The position numbers and the translations under genes were made by a program. Below, piece by piece: positions 6,505-6,775 of a stretch of DNA of 6,775 bases. Under the pieces are notes generated by a model. The model was not told the DNA's origin. It did not search any database and saw only the letters and a list, made by a program, of their open reading frames with translations. This stretch comes from Sphingobacteriaceae bacterium (GTDB lineage: Bacteria > Bacteroidota > Bacteroidia > B-17B0 > Aurantibacillaceae): NCBI GenBank assembly GCA_023251695.1, contig JAHEYE010000193.1, positions 1 through 6,775 on the forward strand, in the 5' to 3' direction. How positions within the stretch are numbered: the first letter of the stretch is position 1; each line of letters opens with the position of its first letter.

Positions 6505-6775
6505 ATGCTTAACTGCGTAAATAATCGAATACTACCTATCCTTTTTGTATTAGGCACTTTTTTTAGTGCCTGTGAAAAAAAAGCTGATGCCGATTTCAGT
6601 ACAGATAAGACGGAATATGTAGCCGGAGAAACCGTTAAATTGACAAACACAAGTAAAAGCGGCAGTAGTTTTGTGTGGATAATGCCAAATGGTGAAGATG
6701 AAACAACAAAAAATGCAGAATACATTATTCCTTTAAATCAAGGTTTTGATGAGATAAGTTTTAATCTTACAGCAA
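6505..6775 (+). CDS. Lipoprotein with PKD-like domain, tandem paralogue 3 (3' end outside window)
   Basis: The first 90 codons are visible and the frame is open to the window edge. The ATG is the only candidate before the lipobox; an in-frame TAG lies upstream at 6475-6477. The signal peptide (MLNCVNNRILPILFVLG...) is unlike that of copies 1 and 2, yet from the lipobox SAC (C23) the sequence is CEKKADADFSTDK and stays identical to copy 2 at the protein level as far as can be seen. The PKD-like N-terminal half is therefore present; the C-terminal domain cannot be judged. The start lies 35 bp after the copy 2 stop. Function is unknown; lipid anchoring and envelope location are inferred. Confidence 0.85.
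   Translation, partial: MLNCVNNRILPILFVLGTFFSACEKKADADFSTDKTEYVAGETVKLTNTSKSGSSFVWIMPNGEDETTKNAEYIIPLNQGFDEISFNLTA
6553..6570. repeat. Perfect inverted repeat at the signal-peptide junction of copy 3
   Basis: GGCACT (6553-6558) and AGTGCC (6565-6570) flank a six-T loop. The right arm spans the point (6567) where the sequence shared with copies 1 and 2 begins, and the repeat encodes the GTFFSA residues before the lipobox Cys. Copies 1 and 2 lack it. Confidence 0.6.
6567..6775 (+). repeat. Near-identical block, copy 3 (continues past window edge)
   Basis: This 209-bp block matches 5800-6008 with three substitutions and matches copy 1 over its first 156 bp with two. It begins exactly at the lipobox codons. 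At the position where copies 1 and 2 diverge, copy 3 follows copy 2. The true end lies outside the window. Confidence 0.95.

Noticed and set aside
5656..6725. Two antisense frames (5656-5958 and 6501-6725) that share an identical N-terminal half
   Set aside because: Their similarity only reflects the duplicated block on the opposite strand, where the lipoprotein reading frame has the signal peptide and domain structure.
4977..6775. CRISPR-like spacing of repeated blocks
   Set aside because: The repeats are over 150 bp, lie about 750-780 bp apart and are coding. There are no short regular repeats.

Overview
The window looks like a chromosomal segment from a member of the Bacteroidota. It is AT-rich, and start codons sit behind A-rich leaders without Shine-Dalgarno sequences. 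The F-type ATP synthase genes run b-delta-alpha-gamma with no beta or epsilon gene after gamma, an arrangement typical of that phylum. The protein families also fit: lipoproteins with PKD-like domains, and a QueA of Bacteroidota flavour. The genus cannot be named from the sequence alone.

Layout, all on the + strand. Positions 1-3593 hold the end of an ATP synthase operon: the 3' part of atpF (b), then atpH (delta), atpA (alpha) and atpG (gamma). atpF and atpH are one base apart. atpH and atpA are separated by 72 bp that contain a small hairpin. atpA and atpG are separated by an unusual 150-bp spacer built from 14-bp tandem units that reappear inverted at its far end. Positions 3702-4751 encode QueA, which makes epoxyqueuosine in tRNA, and this gene ends at a clear UUCG-loop intrinsic terminator (4772-4794).

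Beyond the terminator is an accessory region. After 182 bp of AT-rich DNA with no gene come three tandem paralogous lipoprotein genes (4977-5687, 5753-6469, and 6505 to the window edge). Each has a signal peptide ending in a lipobox Cys, a PKD-like domain, and (in the two complete copies) a C-terminal domain I do not recognise. A 156-bp core starting at the lipobox is almost identical in all three copies. Copies 1 and 2 share a longer block that begins upstream of their start codons. This near-identity stops abruptly inside the PKD-like domain, after which copies 1 and 2 differ even at synonymous sites. Copy 3 follows copy 2 across that boundary but has an unrelated signal peptide. This mosaic pattern suggests gene conversion or module shuffling and is the most interesting signal here.

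The ATP synthase genes work together: b and delta form the peripheral stalk, alpha is part of the catalytic head, and gamma is the rotor shaft. The a, c, beta and epsilon genes must lie outside the window. QueA belongs to an unrelated tRNA-modification pathway. The lipoproteins are probably envelope or surface proteins of unknown role.
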